64,000 bases of DNA from Candidatus Latescibacterota bacterium (lineage in GTDB: Bacteria > Latescibacterota > UBA2968). Each line of letters opens with the position of its first letter. Position 1 is the first letter of the stretch. Below the pieces are notes generated by a model. It was not told the DNA's origin. It searched no databases and worked only from the letters and a program-made list of their open reading frames with translations. Positions 63,433 to 64,000 of the stretch are shown here, piece by piece. The position numbers were made by a program, and so were the translations under genes. The stretch lies in contig JAJEHL010000031.1 in assembly GCA_022823725.1 (NCBI GenBank), positions 1-64,000 of the forward strand, read 5' to 3'.

Positions 63433-64000
63433 TTACGCATCCCACCGCCACGTATTGCGACAGGCAAGCCGTGGATAATCATTCACGTTCTTGCTTCCCG
63501 CGTGTACAAAAAAGTTCTGGTAAAACAGAATGTCTCCACGCTTCGACACTACTTCCACACCTTCGCCAATATCCACCAGATGCATATCCGAATTCACGTC
63601 CCACAGATAGGGATACTTCTCTGGATTGCGCTCTGCAAGACCCCGCATCTTGTTATGTGAACCCGGCCATCCAAACGTACAACCCCCATGCGATTCTGTA
63701 TCACTCAAATACAAAATTGAATGCACACTGGTTGGAATCGGAAACGTCACATTAAACTTCTCCCGGTTGGTTCCGCCATCGAAGTGTGGTTTCTGGTGGC
63801 TCCATTCACCTTCTGTCGGAAACGTGTTCTGCGTCAGGATATCCTTCGGCGCGTGGATCTCCTCGCGCCCCACACCCGTCAATTCAGAAAGTGCGGTCAA
63901 AATATCATCCGTATAACACGCTAAGATATCCGGCGCGCCCGATCTTCGATTTTCCGGCAATGCGCGATGCCGTTGACTCATCGCATGCGCTGACACACGG
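63433..64000 (-). CDS. PhyH-like oxygenase, 5-prime end outside the window (partial)
   Basis: The visible 187 or more residues contain iron ligands H-x-D in KPHFDGGTNRE, LYLSDTESHGGCTFGWPGSHNK and the distal histidine in FFVHAGSKNVNDYPRLACR, as in PhyH-like oxygenases. The frame continues upstream at the edge without a stop, and the first in-window start is a GTG at 63996, so the true start is probably beyond 64000. The gene lies just upstream of the Tat-type sulfatase, repeating the oxygenase-sulfatase pairing. Confidence 0.75.
   Translation of the reverse strand, partial: RVSAHAMSQRHRALPENRRSGAPDILACYTDDILTALSELTGVGREEIHAPKDILTQNTFPTEGEWSHQKPHFDGGTNREKFNVTFPIPTSVHSILYLSDTESHGGCTFGWPGSHNKMRGLAERNPEKYPYLWDVNSDMHLVDIGEGVEVVSKRGDILFYQNFFVHAGSKNVNDYPRLACRNTWRWDA

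Overview
The window looks like part of a chromosome from an uncultured environmental bacterium of the Latescibacterota/Poribacteria type. This is an inference from content, not from a marker gene. The region has many type I sulfatases (six apparently intact, one broken), eight phytanoyl-CoA-dioxygenase-like (PhyH) Fe(II)/2-oxoglutarate oxygenases, PQQ-type and LamG/propeller proteins, a DUF4838 protein, sugar isomerase/epimerase TIM barrels, an alpha-L-fucosidase and a sialidase-like protein. There are no rRNAs, ribosomal proteins, phage genes or CRISPR arrays. The only mobile element seen is the end of an IS3-like element at the left edge.

Layout. 1-8.5 kb: an IS end that truncates an FtsX/MacB-type permease, a HAD hydrolase, an FAD/NAD oxidoreductase, a LamG protein interrupted by a propeller, an LD-carboxypeptidase, remnants of two methyltransferases and a Nudix hydrolase. 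8.6-17.6 kb: a secreted DUF4838 protein, two MFS exporters, two GNATs, an aldo/keto reductase with a structured leader, a VOC protein, an unusual tRNA-like gene with an 8/4 fold and long variable arm, a 2H phosphoesterase and a DUF2441-like protein. 17.6-31.1 kb: a long co-directional minus-strand cluster of GDSL-like/EF-hand protein, PhyH, sulfatases, ceramidase-like protein, DegT aminotransferase, sulfatase, PhyH, PLP decarboxylase, sulfatase and alpha/beta hydrolase. 31.3-54.1 kb: a plus-strand series of substrate-binding protein, PQQ propeller protein, katG, two sugar isomerases, alpha-L-fucosidase, an Eis-like acetyltransferase, a DUF1016 nuclease, an agarase-like hydrolase, PhyH genes, sulfatases, an enolase-superfamily dehydratase and an arylsulfotransferase-like protein. 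54.2-64 kb: minus strand again, with a Gfo/Idh/MocA oxidoreductase, sialidase-like protein, PhyH, a full-length FtsX-like permease, MDR and SDR oxidoreductases, a Tat-type sulfatase and a partial PhyH.

How the genes may work together. Sulfatases, a fucosidase, a sialidase-like protein, an agarase-like hydrolase, epimerases, a sugar-acid dehydratase and oxidoreductases together suggest catabolism of sulfated glycans or small sulfated metabolites. Most of the sulfatases lack a visible signal peptide and sit beside PhyH genes. This suggests a cytoplasmic desulfation/oxygenation programme acting on imported small molecules, but no substrate can be read from the sequence.

The most distinctive structural signal is a series of short gene stubs in the intergenic gaps: 5-prime or 3-prime ends of an oxidoreductase, epimerase, MocA-type oxidoreductase, aldehyde dehydrogenase, NHL-repeat protein and methyltransferase. 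In two places a complete gene lies between a gene and a duplicated copy of that gene's own 5-prime end, as if genes are exchanged at gene boundaries. Other items worth checking are the tRNA-like gene at 14478-14583, the tandem-terminator leader before the aldo/keto reductase and a shared promoter element in front of two unrelated genes. All calls come from reading the sequence; no database search was run.
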